Origin: Pseudacidobacterium ailaaui
GTDB lineage: Bacteria; Acidobacteriota; Terriglobia; Terriglobales; Acidobacteriaceae
Reading direction: 5' to 3'
NCBI RefSeq assembly: GCF_000688455.1
Contig: NZ_JIAL01000001.1
Location: forward strand, 1,705,001 to 1,769,000
DNA length: 64,000 bases
The first letter of the stretch is position 1; every line of letters begins with the position of its first letter. Below, in pieces: positions 28,498 through 36,622 of the stretch. The translations under genes and the position numbers were made by a program. Below the pieces are notes generated by a model. The model searched no databases. It was not told the origin of the DNA and worked only from the letters and a program-made list of their open reading frames with translations.

Positions 28498-29616
28498 CTA
28501 TTCCTCGACCACGGCCTTGACCAGGTTCCGCGGGCTGTCCACGTCGACGCCATGCAGGATGGCAGTGTGGTAGGCAAAGAGCTGGAGGGGCACCACTTCG
28601 AGAATGGTCAGCAGATACTCACTGGCGTTGGGGACGGAAACCGTGAAGTGCGCGATCCGGGGCACTTCGTCATCACCTTCCGTGGCGACGGCGATGATCT
28701 CTGCTCCCTGTGCCTGCATGTCTTTCATCAATTGCACCGTCTTTTCATAGCGCAGGACGGAGTCCGGGTCATTGCGGTCCTGGGTGGCCAGCATGAGGAG
28801 AGGGGCATCTTTGGTGACCAGCGCATTGGGACCATGCTTTAGTTCTCCTGCGGGGTAGCCTTCGGCCTGGACATAGGCGGACTCCTTCAGCTTGAGGGCG
28901 CCTTCACGAGCGATGGCGTAGTGGATCCCGCGTCCCAGAAAGAGAAACCCCTTCGCGCCTTTTGTCTGGGTGGCGATGTTGAGCAACTGCTCGTCCCATT
29001 GCGCAAGGGCGCCTTCAAGCAGCCCCGGGAGTTCTTTTAGCTGTTCGATATGCGTGGAGACAGAGTGGGTCGTCATGCGTCCACGAAGACGGGCCATCGC
29101 AAGCGTCAGCAGATAGAGCACGGCAAGCTGCGTGGTAAAGCTTTTTGTGGCGGGGATGGCCTTTTCTTTGCCGGCCACGGTTGGAAGAGAAGCATCGGCT
29201 TCTCGCGCCATCGTGGAAGCGGGGTTATTGGTAATGGCCACGGTGGAAAGGCCGCGCGATCGGCCTTCGCGCAAGGCCGCGAGTGTATCGGCGGTTTCGC
29301 CAGACTGCGAGATGACGATGACGCCAGGGTCCTGGAGCGTATGCGTTGAGCGATAGCAGTATTCGCTGGCGTACTCTACGTCCACGGTAAGCCCTGCCAG
29401 GTCTTCGAGCATAATTTCCCCGGCCAGCCCGGCATGGCGGCTGGAGCCGCTGGCGGCGATCACAATACGCTGGTGCCCGCGCAAAGCATCGGCCACGGCA
29501 GCAAATGCTTCAGGGGCGAGCGTCTGGTCTGAAACATAGTTCTGAATCGTGGCTGACAATGCTTCTGGCTGCTCATAAATCTCACGCAGCATTGCATGGG
29601 GAAAGGTTCGAGACAT
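28498..29616 (-). CDS. SIS-domain protein, glucosamine-6-phosphate deaminase-like (GlmS isomerase-type)
   Basis: 372 residues with two SIS sugar-phosphate domains: ASGSSRHAGLAGEIMLED (about 60), SQSGETADTLAALR, KSFTTQLAVLYLL, and the second domain FLGRGIHYAIAREGALKLKE with EGYPAGELKHGPNALV. The tail (HGVDVDSPRNLVKAVV) resembles the GlmS C-terminus, but the glutaminase domain is absent. Stand-alone GlmS-like isomerases of this size act as glucosamine-6-phosphate deaminases (NagB-II type). Start ATG 29616 with AAGAGAA upstream. A candidate operator lies at 29643-29659, just before the gene. Neighbours (TonB receptor, NanE, UTRA regulator) fit amino-sugar catabolism. Confidence 0.87.
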   Translation of the reverse strand: MSRTFPHAMLREIYEQPEALSATIQNYVSDQTLAPEAFAAVADALRGHQRIVIAASGSSRHAGLAGEIMLEDLAGLTVDVEYASEYCYRSTHTLQDPGVIVISQSGETADTLAALREGRSRGLSTVAITNNPASTMAREADASLPTVAGKEKAIPATKSFTTQLAVLYLLTLAMARLRGRMTTHSVSTHIEQLKELPGLLEGALAQWDEQLLNIATQTKGAKGFLFLGRGIHYAIAREGALKLKESAYVQAEGYPAGELKHGPNALVTKDAPLLMLATQDRNDPDSVLRYEKTVQLMKDMQAQGAEIIAVATEGDDEVPRIAHFTVSVPNASEYLLTILEVVPLQLFAYHTAILHGVDVDSPRNLVKAVVEE

Positions 29617-29642
29617 GGCTTTATTTTCTCTTAAAAGCAACC

Positions 29643-29659
29643 TGTATGGACAGCTATAC
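29643..29659. promoter_or_regulatory. Candidate operator upstream of the SIS gene
   Basis: TGTATGGACAGCTATAC is a near-palindrome (GTAT...ATAC ends) 27-43 bases before the SIS start codon. It matches 14 of 17 positions of the element at 33234-33250 before the TonB-receptor gene, giving consensus TGTATRGACARCTRTAC. A GntR/UTRA regulator is encoded close by and is the likely binder; this is inference. Confidence 0.55.
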
Positions 29660-29675
29660 CGCTAAAAATTTCTGC

Positions 29676-29706
29676 AAAAAAAAGAAGGCGCGGAAAACTC
29701 CGCGCC
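29676..29706 (-). terminator. Rho-independent terminator of the TonB-receptor gene
   Basis: On the minus strand an 8-bp GC-rich stem (arms 29699-29706 and 29687-29694, four-base loop) is followed by a run of eight T (29683-29676). It lies 21 bases after the receptor stop codon, and separates the receptor transcript from the SIS gene. Confidence 0.85.
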
Positions 29707-29727
29707 GCGATGGAAGCAAGACTTCTG

Positions 29728-32700
29728 TCAGAAGGAATACTTGAGGGCCAGCTGGATATGGCGCTCGGTGGAGGTGGTGCCGGTAATCTGCCCGAATGAA
29801 GAAGCCGTTACGTTGTTGTTGGGGGCCTGATAACTGGCGATGTTGAAGGCGTTGAAGAAGTCGCCGCGGAAGTTGAGCGTGTGCTCCTTCCATAGGGCGA
29901 AGGACTTGGACACCGACATGTCAATCTGCTCAAAACCGGGGCCGCGCAGTGACATCGGCCGGACGTTACCGAAGGTATTGCTGGGCTGGGCGCTGAAAAC
30001 GCAAGGCTGTCCCAGCGAGTTAATGACCTGGTCTGACGCACACGCCGTGCCCTGGAGCGCCGTGCCCCAATACGCATTCAGGGTACGATTGCGTACATGC
30101 AGAGGCAGGTTCTGATTCGGGCGCGCCGAGCCGGTGAAGGCAAATACCTTGCTTGAGTAGTTGGCCGGAGAGCTGGCGGTGACGGGGAAGGCCGTATAGG
30201 TCACGTTCGTGCCTGACAGCTTCCAGCCGCCAATCACCGCATCCAGTACGCGGTTCATATTGCCGCCAAACTGCTTTCCGCGGCCAAAGGGAAGGTCATA
30301 GGTCCCGGTGACGCTCAATGCATGACGAATGTCAAAGCCGGCCGGGCCCCATTCCGCAGCCATGTCATAGGCATTCTGTTGATAATATTGGCCACTGATA
30401 TTGGAAACGCCGTAGTAGCCAAAGCTGTCGGTCAGAGATTTTGCATAGGTGTAGTTGGCTGTAAGTTCCAGGCCTGCCGTCAGGCGCTGCCGGTAAATGG
30501 CCTGCAGGGCATTGTAGTTGCTGGCGGCATTTGTGGCACTGATTTTGATGACGCCACTCTGGCCCACGATGTTGGCATAGGGGGCCGTTGCTCCCGGATA
30601 GGGCAGCTGGTTGCCCCAGTAGGGGTTGGTGAGATGGTGTCCAAGAATGCCGACATATCCCACTTGCAGAGAGGAAGCCGAACTGACCTCATACTCTGTG
30701 GTCAGGGTAACTTCCTGTGTGGAGGAGGGCTTCATGTTTTTGGGCCACACGTAGAAGGTCGTGGTGGGCGGTGTGGTAGTGGGGAAACCATTGGATGCCT
30801 GATAGTAGACACCCGGATTGTATGTGCTGCCGGACCCGCTCGGCGCTGTTCCCTGCTCTTCAAAGTCCGTATGGAAGGGCGGGTTTTGGGTCAGGCGGAG
30901 GTTGGCTCCCATGCCCTCAAAATAGCTGGTAATTCCATAGCCGCCGCGGATGACCCAGCGCGGAGTAAATTGCCAGGCAAAGCCAAAACGCGGCTGTACC
31001 TGCGCATAGTAAGGATCATAGAGAGCGCGGCTGTTTCCATCCACGCCGGCATATTCAATCTGCTTGGTCGTCATATTGATGTTTGCCATCTTGTTGTTGA
31101 CCTCATAGATGGGCTGGTCATACTCCCAGCGGACGCCAAGGTTCAGGGTAAAGGAGGGGGTGACTTTGAAATCGTCCTGGACGAAGATGCCGTCACGCCA
31201 CTGGCGCTGGCCGGTCAGGCCCGTGACGTTGCCAATGGCGACGTCATAGGAGCGGTCCAGAAGGAAATCGGCAAAAGGATAGGGATTGGCCGAACCTGGC
31301 AGGGAGGAGTACTGGCCGTTGTAATTGAAGGAGCCCAGCTCACCATCATTCCCCGGATAGAAGCTGTTCTGCTGATAACGGGTGAACTGCACACCAAACT
31401 TAAAGAGATGACGCCCCTTTTGCCAGGTGAGGTTGTCGGCATACTCAAAGACGTTGTCCACAAAGACCTCCGGCGTCGGGTTGGTGCCAAAGCTTTGCGG
31501 ATATCCGGTGGTGTTGCTGGTGGAGAAGGACTGCAGGCTGAAGCCCTGTGTCAGTTGTGCTTTGCTGGGGATGCCGACCTTGGCGTTTCCATCAAACCCA
31601 AAGATGCCGCTGGGATCGGTGGTGACGCCGCTGTTGAACTGGATGCGCGCATAGGAGGCGCGTGCATAGTTGACGACGGCAGGAGAAAAGGTATGTGTCC
31701 AGGTGATGTTTCCCAGATGGTCAGGATAGTTGGATGCGCTGGGGAAGATGACCGGGACCGGATCGCTGACGGTCGCATTCTGCGCATATCCCTGCGAGTA
31801 ACGCGAAGAGATGACGTCCTTGTCGCGCAGGTGCCAGTCAATTTTCACATCGCCCTGATCATTGCGCACGAAGGTGTTGCTGGGGCCGACATAGTTGTTA
31901 AAAATGCCCAGTGGGTCTGTGGTTGCATTGTTGGGCGAGGGGTACGCCTCCGGATGTGCAGCAAGAAACAGCGCCACCGGGTTGTTCACCGGTATCTGGT
32001 TATTGGGATAGGGAGTTGGCTGGCCATTGGTAAGGTGCTGCGTATCATAAAGCTGAATGCCCTTGACGGTCAGCAGTGACGAAAGATCTCCCTTGAGAAA
32101 CGCCGGAGGCGCAAGACTGAAGGTGGACTGGCCGCCGGTATGCTCCCGCACACCCTGATAATCCACAAAGAAGAAGAGCTTGTCCTTCACGATGGGGCCA
32201 CCAAAGGTGCCGCCAAAGATGGTTTGGGTGTAGGGGTTCTTGGCGATGGGAACTACGTTGTTCTTGTTCGTCCAGCTATTGGCATCCAGATTGTAATTCT
32301 GCAGAAAGCCAAAGGCGCTGCCGTGGAAGCTGTTGCTTCCGCTTTTCATCACCATAACGACTTCCCCGCCATTCACATTGCCGAACTCGGCATTGGCGTT
32401 CGAGGAGATGACACGCACCTGGTCCAGAGCGTCCGGGCTGGGGCTATAGCCGATCGTATTGTTGATGTTTTCATTGATTTCCTGCCCGTCCAGCAGGTAG
32501 TTGTTGGATTGCTGGCGGCTGCCGTTGACATTCGGCTCATTGGTGTCCTGCGTCGAGCGCTCAGTGGAGTTTGCGGTGCCGAAGGAGCCATAGCCGGTGG
32601 AGACGGCGCCGGGAGTGAAGACGGTGATCTGCGCAAAGTCGCGGCCATTCAGCGGCACGCTGTTGATGGTGTTTTCCGTGAAGGTGGCGCCATTGGTGGC

Positions 32701-33108
32701 ATTTTCCGTCTGCAGGATGGGCTGATAGTCTTCACTGACGGTAACGGTGGTGCTGGCCTGGCCTACGCTGAGAGGAATGTCAATCTTGGCCACCTGATCA
32801 ATTTCCAGAGAAAACGGGCCATAAGTTGCAGTCTCGAAGCCCGGGGCCTCCACGGTGAGCTTGTACTGCCCAATCTGAAGAAAGCGGATCGAGTATTCGC
32901 CAGCCTGATTGGTGGTGGTTTCCGTGTTGACTCCGGTTGCCACATTGGTCGCCGTGACTTTTGCTCCGGACACAATCGCGCCGCTGGGGTCGGTGACGGT
33001 CCCGCGTACAGAACCTGTCACGGTCTGGGCCATTGCCGGCAAACAGGGCAACAGCAGGATACATATCAGCAACAGCGGCCATAGCGAACGGCGTATGGAT
33101 GCTTGCAT
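29728..33108 (-). CDS. TonB-dependent receptor, Oar-like, with carboxypeptidase-regulatory-like N-domain
   Basis: 1126 residues. A signal peptide (SLWPLLLICILLLPCLPAMA) precedes a carboxypeptidase-regulatory-like beta domain (about 30-115: GSVRGTVTDPSGAIVSGAKV, GEYSIRFLQIGQYKLTVEA), then a plug domain (NSVPLNGRDFAQITVFTPG, NNYLLDGQEINENIN) and a long beta-barrel ending in an aromatic residue (ALKYSF), the usual outer-membrane insertion signal. Acidobacteria use many such receptors to import oligosaccharides. Here its neighbours suggest an amino-sugar-containing ligand. It is preceded by a promoter/operator region at 33234-33263 and followed by a clear terminator. Confidence 0.93.
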   Translation of the reverse strand: MQASIRRSLWPLLLICILLLPCLPAMAQTVTGSVRGTVTDPSGAIVSGAKVTATNVATGVNTETTTNQAGEYSIRFLQIGQYKLTVEAPGFETATYGPFSLEIDQVAKIDIPLSVGQASTTVTVSEDYQPILQTENATNGATFTENTINSVPLNGRDFAQITVFTPGAVSTGYGSFGTANSTERSTQDTNEPNVNGSRQQSNNYLLDGQEINENINNTIGYSPSPDALDQVRVISSNANAEFGNVNGGEVVMVMKSGSNSFHGSAFGFLQNYNLDANSWTNKNNVVPIAKNPYTQTIFGGTFGGPIVKDKLFFFVDYQGVREHTGGQSTFSLAPPAFLKGDLSSLLTVKGIQLYDTQHLTNGQPTPYPNNQIPVNNPVALFLAAHPEAYPSPNNATTDPLGIFNNYVGPSNTFVRNDQGDVKIDWHLRDKDVISSRYSQGYAQNATVSDPVPVIFPSASNYPDHLGNITWTHTFSPAVVNYARASYARIQFNSGVTTDPSGIFGFDGNAKVGIPSKAQLTQGFSLQSFSTSNTTGYPQSFGTNPTPEVFVDNVFEYADNLTWQKGRHLFKFGVQFTRYQQNSFYPGNDGELGSFNYNGQYSSLPGSANPYPFADFLLDRSYDVAIGNVTGLTGQRQWRDGIFVQDDFKVTPSFTLNLGVRWEYDQPIYEVNNKMANINMTTKQIEYAGVDGNSRALYDPYYAQVQPRFGFAWQFTPRWVIRGGYGITSYFEGMGANLRLTQNPPFHTDFEEQGTAPSGSGSTYNPGVYYQASNGFPTTTPPTTTFYVWPKNMKPSSTQEVTLTTEYEVSSASSLQVGYVGILGHHLTNPYWGNQLPYPGATAPYANIVGQSGVIKISATNAASNYNALQAIYRQRLTAGLELTANYTYAKSLTDSFGYYGVSNISGQYYQQNAYDMAAEWGPAGFDIRHALSVTGTYDLPFGRGKQFGGNMNRVLDAVIGGWKLSGTNVTYTAFPVTASSPANYSSKVFAFTGSARPNQNLPLHVRNRTLNAYWGTALQGTACASDQVINSLGQPCVFSAQPSNTFGNVRPMSLRGPGFEQIDMSVSKSFALWKEHTLNFRGDFFNAFNIASYQAPNNNVTASSFGQITGTTSTERHIQLALKYSF

Positions 33109-33233
33109 AGAATCGGACCTCCGGTTTGAGGAAAGATGTTGGACATCGCCGCAACGGGACTTGCGCCCGTTTCTGCAGCAGGAATTTTTAGGAGGCCGTT
33201 TTTTGAGTAGACGACCCCCTGGATTTCACTTAA

Positions 33234-33263
33234 TGTATAGACAACTGTACTGTCTAGCAACAA
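33234..33263 (-). promoter_or_regulatory. Candidate promoter with overlapping operator for the TonB-receptor gene
   Basis: On the minus strand a TTGTTG (33263-33258) and TATACA (33239-33234) are separated by 18 bases. The operator-like TGTATAGACAACTGTAC (33234-33250, plus-strand reading) covers the -10 position and matches the element before the SIS gene. It also overlaps a TAGACA-N7-TGTCTA dyad (33238-33256). The layout suits repression that is lifted by an amino-sugar phosphate; no direct evidence. The transcript would have about 120 untranslated bases. Confidence 0.5.
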
Positions 33264-33332
33264 AAAAGCGCAAGCAGACGAAAATTTATCTCCCCGATAA
33301 AGCGTGGTTTGCGGCGGTGAAACCAGGCGGGG

Positions 33333-34019
33333 TCAGTTTTTTATGGCTTCAAGGAAGCGTGTCGTGATCCAACCGGGTTGGGTGATGGCGGCACCCACGA
33401 CAACGGCAAAGGCCCCAAGGTCCAGTGCTTTCCGCACATCCTCGGGAGAGCGGAGATGTCCTTCCACAATGACGGGAATCCTGAGGGATTTGACCAGCTG
33501 CGCCACCAGTTCCCAGTCCACTGAGCGCCTGCCTGCGGTTTCCGGCGTGTATCCATACATGGTTGTGGCTACGGCGGCGGCGCCGGCCTGCTCGGCAGCC
33601 AGTGCTTCTGGAAGCGTTGCGATGTCGGCCAGCACGGGCGTGTGCAGTTCGCTGGCGATGCGGTGGACCATCTCCGGCCACGGTCCCAGGGTCGTCGGGC
33701 GGTTGGAGCTGCAATCGACTCCGATCACGTCGGCGCCAGCAAGGGCGACGGAGCGGGCGGAGGCGAAGTCCGGGGTAATCAGCGGTTGGCCCTGGCGAAA
33801 GTGCTTCAGGATCCCGATGATGGGCAGCGAAGTCGCTGTGCGGAAGGCGGCAATGTGTTCCGGGCCGTTGGCGCGCAGGCCGCCTGCTCCGGCACTGAGC
33901 ACGGAGAGGGCGATGCGCCGCAAAGTTTCGGTGTGGTCAAGAGGATCTCCGGGAAATGCCTGGACCGATACAATGAGTTTATTTTTTAAGCTGGCCGGAA
34001 ATGCGGCTGGTAGTGTCAT
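33333..34019 (-). CDS. nanE: N-acetylmannosamine-6-phosphate 2-epimerase
   Basis: 228 residues, TIM-barrel. KLIVSVQAFPGDPLD, GAGGLRANGPEHIAAFR, LPIIGILKHF, ADVIGVDCSSNRP, LADIATLPEALAAEQAGA, TMYGYT and IPVIVEGHLRSPEDVRKAL are close to NanE of sialic acid catabolism, including the lysine and glutamate of the active site. It converts ManNAc-6-P to GlcNAc-6-P in the cytoplasm. No nanA or nanK is in the window. It is divergent from the UTRA regulator and upstream, on the same strand, of the TonB-receptor and SIS genes. Confidence 0.93.
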   Translation of the reverse strand: MTLPAAFPASLKNKLIVSVQAFPGDPLDHTETLRRIALSVLSAGAGGLRANGPEHIAAFRTATSLPIIGILKHFRQGQPLITPDFASARSVALAGADVIGVDCSSNRPTTLGPWPEMVHRIASELHTPVLADIATLPEALAAEQAGAAAVATTMYGYTPETAGRRSVDWELVAQLVKSLRIPVIVEGHLRSPEDVRKALDLGAFAVVVGAAITQPGWITTRFLEAIKN

Positions 34020-34094
34020 ATATAGCTGCCGGGGATGAATGCATCTTAAATGATTCCGTCACTTCGGCAATCCGCAAGGACTGAGGGGAACAAA

Positions 34095-34871
34095 GTGGTC
34101 AAGGGCCGTACACCAAGCCAGGTAAGTTTTCATCCATTGGACAAAAACGGTTTCATCCCGCTCTATTACCAGATCCAACGCGCTCTGATGGAGAAAATCC
34201 AGTCCGGAGAGCTCTCCGAGGGCGATCCGCTTGCTTCCGAGGAAGAACTTTCTCGCCAGTATCAGGTGAGCCGTATGACGGCGCGTCAGGCGCTGCATGG
34301 GCTGAAAACCAGCGGCTACGCTTTCAGCGAAAAGGGCCGGGGCACCTTTGTGACGCGACCGAAGCTGGAAAAGAACATCATGCATTTGCAGGGGTTTACC
34401 GAGGAGATGCGGCAGCGCGGCATGAAACCAAGTTCCCGTCTGTTAGAGCAGGCCGTGATCACTCCGAATGATGACCTGGCCCAGCGGCTCAAGCTTGAGA
34501 AGGATGACAAAGTGCTGCATCTGCGCCGCCTGCGCCTGGCAGACGGGACCCCCATGGCCATCGAGGATTCACATATTCCGCTCAAGCACTTTCCCGGGCT
34601 TGAGCGTCTGGATTTTTCCCGGCACTCCCTTTACCAGACGCTGCGTGAGCGCTACGGCGTGCGCGTGGGCTACGCCGATGAAACCATTGAGGCGCTGGCC
34701 GCCACCAAGCAGGAGGCCGAATTGCTGACGATTCCTCGCAAGGCCAGCATTCTTTCCATCACGCGCGTGATCATGACCACACAGGAGACGCCGGTCGAAG
34801 CGGCCTGCTCGCGTTATCGTGGCGATCGCTACCGCGCTTCCATCCGGGTTCCGATGACGGCCATTGAATGA
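34095..34871 (+). CDS. GntR-family (HutC/UTRA) transcriptional regulator
   Basis: 258 residues from a GTG at 34095 supported by TGAGGGGA at 34082-34089; an ATG at 34050 is in frame but has no binding site. The N-terminal winged helix (IPLYYQIQRALMEKI, LSEGDPLASEEELSRQYQVS, TARQALHGLKTSGYAF, GRGTFVT) is GntR type, and the C-terminal ~150 residues form a UTRA effector domain (MHLQGFTEEMRQRGM, KLEKDDKVLHLRRLRLADG, and the final RYRGDRYRASIRV). UTRA regulators such as NagR/DasR bind GlcNAc-6-P or GlcN-6-P. It is the natural candidate for the shared operators at 29643 and 33234. Confidence 0.93.
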   Translation: MVKGRTPSQVSFHPLDKNGFIPLYYQIQRALMEKIQSGELSEGDPLASEEELSRQYQVSRMTARQALHGLKTSGYAFSEKGRGTFVTRPKLEKNIMHLQGFTEEMRQRGMKPSSRLLEQAVITPNDDLAQRLKLEKDDKVLHLRRLRLADGTPMAIEDSHIPLKHFPGLERLDFSRHSLYQTLRERYGVRVGYADETIEALAATKQEAELLTIPRKASILSITRVIMTTQETPVEAACSRYRGDRYRASIRVPMTAIE

Positions 34872-34885
34872 TCGGCTGAACAAGC

Positions 34886-36004
34886 ATGAAGGAGTGGGAC
34901 GCGATTGTCGTCGGTGCTGGTCCCGCAGGCTGCGCCTGTGCCTATGACCTTGCCATCCGCGGGAGGTCTGTTCTGCTGCTGGACAGGGCGGTCTTTCCGC
35001 GCCGGAAGGCGTGTGCCGGCGGTCTGACTGTCAAGACGCTGCGCGCTCTGCGGTATCCCGTGTCGCCTGTGGTGCGCTGCAATGTCCAGAAGATTCATCT
35101 GGAGCGACCCGGTTACGCGCCCATGGTGGTGCGAAGTGGCAAGACCATCTGTGTAATGACGGTGCGCGAAGAGCTGGACGCCTACTGCCTCAGAAAAACG
35201 CTGGAGGCCGGGGCCAGCCTACAGAAGATTCACAGCATCCAGCGCATTGTCCGGGATGCACGTGGTGTTTCAGTTGTCACGCCGGAAGGTGAATGGCGGG
35301 GCCGTTTTCTGATAGGGGCCGATGGAGCAAACAGTACGGTGCGCCGTCTCATAGGCGATACGGGCTGGTTTCGCAGAGGCTTTGCTTTAGAGGCGCACGT
35401 TGTCACGGGCGAGCAAGACACAGGCCTGGTTTTTGATTTCTCCCCGGTCGAGAATGGGTACGGGTGGGTCTTTCCCAAAGGAGACCACCTGAACATCGGG
35501 CTGTATGCGGCAGGTCCTGTGTTGGGAATGGGCCGAAGCAAGCTGGCTGACTACATTGCCGGCCGTTCCGGCGCTGGGGCCAAGGCGGCAGACTTTTCCG
35601 GGCAGCATCTTGGATTCGGGGCCGCAGGGCACTCCCCGGCTGAGGACCGCGTGTTTCTGGTGGGAGATGCCGGGGGATTTGCCGATCCGCTGACCGGGGA
35701 GGGTATCTACGGCGCTGTTGTCAGTGGACAGGCTGCGGCTTCTGCGGTCCTGTCCGCCCTGGAACATGGCGTCGATGCGAAAGAGAGCTTTGTCGCGCTC
35801 ACAGCAAAGCTGCGGGCCAATCTTGGCCTTGCCGAGCGGCTGGCAGCTTCTTTCTACCGACAGCCTGAAAATGGCCTCCGTGCGATGCGTCTCCCGCTTG
35901 TCCGCAGTGCGGTGCTGCGCAGTTATGCGGAGGGGTTCAATCTGTTCCGGATTACAAAAATGGTACGCCGCGTTTTCCCGTCCATTGCGGGCGAGCGGGG
36001 ATGA
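34886..36004 (+). CDS. Geranylgeranyl reductase-type FAD-dependent oxidoreductase
   Basis: 372 residues. The FAD-binding motif VVGAGPAGCACAYDLAIRG begins at residue 8; KACAGGLT near 45 is the marker of the geranylgeranyl reductase family, and VFLVGDAGGFADPLTGEGIY (about 258) is the second FAD motif. Family members reduce isoprenoid double bonds of quinones, chlorophyll or archaeal lipids, or act as hydroxylases. The start is 15 bases after the regulator's stop, so the two are probably one transcript, but a link to amino-sugar use is unclear. Confidence 0.86.
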   Translation: MKEWDAIVVGAGPAGCACAYDLAIRGRSVLLLDRAVFPRRKACAGGLTVKTLRALRYPVSPVVRCNVQKIHLERPGYAPMVVRSGKTICVMTVREELDAYCLRKTLEAGASLQKIHSIQRIVRDARGVSVVTPEGEWRGRFLIGADGANSTVRRLIGDTGWFRRGFALEAHVVTGEQDTGLVFDFSPVENGYGWVFPKGDHLNIGLYAAGPVLGMGRSKLADYIAGRSGAGAKAADFSGQHLGFGAAGHSPAEDRVFLVGDAGGFADPLTGEGIYGAVVSGQAAASAVLSALEHGVDAKESFVALTAKLRANLGLAERLAASFYRQPENGLRAMRLPLVRSAVLRSYAEGFNLFRITKMVRRVFPSIAGERG

Positions 36005-36621
36005 CATCCGGGAAAAATCTGTGCATGGTATGTGTGCGGCTTGATATGCTTCAAGCAGTGAAGCTGAAAGACCTCCCTCTTCCTAAACTCTGTTTTTCTG
36101 CAACGTTGGGGCTGCTGCTGGTTCCCGGCGGCTGTATGCGGAAGCCCTCTGCCGAGAATCCTGAAGCGGCAAAACAAGCACAACAGGCCCAGGCCAGCAA
36201 AAAGGCCCAGATGGATGCTGCGCGGGAAACCCTGGATGCGGTACCGCCTCCGGCAAAAAGCCGTTATATGGCGGTCCATGAGGCTGCCAACTGGAACAAT
36301 CCATTTCTGATTGTGGGCAGTGAGAACCTTACGCTCCGCGTGGAGTATCCCGACCCGGTGCATAGCAACGCATTGCCCAGTACGATGCTGAAGCCGGCCA
36401 GGGCGCGCCGTCAGGAGCTGACGATTCGCATCGCCGACCTCCCCGACGCGCTCAGCTCGCTGCCTGCCGAGGAATGGCCCTACGGAAGAGTGGTGGCGGT
36501 GGAAGAAGACCCGGCCGAGACCCCCTCGAACCGTCTCCAGGTGCGCAGAAACATTGAGACGACGGTACAGATGCTGAACAATCTGGGTGTGGTCGTTTAC
36601 GAGTGGCCCTTCAAGGGCTGA
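36001..36621 (+). CDS. Putative lipoprotein of unknown function
   Basis: Up to 206 residues; ATG 36001 overlaps the oxidoreductase stop by four bases (ATGA). A lipoprotein signal is visible: FSATLGLLLVPGGC, with Cys at about 45 if the first ATG is used. This is a long N-region, so ATG 36046 or GTG 36058 may be the real start. The mature protein has an alanine/glutamine-rich helix (AKQAQQAQASKKAQ) and a small beta-rich domain (NPFLIVGSENLTLRVEYP, YGRVVAVEEDP). No family recognised. Probably anchored in the periplasm. Confidence 0.72.
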   Translation: MTSGKNLCMVCVRLDMLQAVKLKDLPLPKLCFSATLGLLLVPGGCMRKPSAENPEAAKQAQQAQASKKAQMDAARETLDAVPPPAKSRYMAVHEAANWNNPFLIVGSENLTLRVEYPDPVHSNALPSTMLKPARARRQELTIRIADLPDALSSLPAEEWPYGRVVAVEEDPAETPSNRLQVRRNIETTVQMLNNLGVVVYEWPFKG

Positions 36622-36622
36622 G

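Noticed and set aside
30322-32079. Long plus-strand open frame opposite the TonB-receptor gene
   Set aside because: Antisense shadow of a GC-rich gene; the minus-strand frame has clear domains, this one has none.
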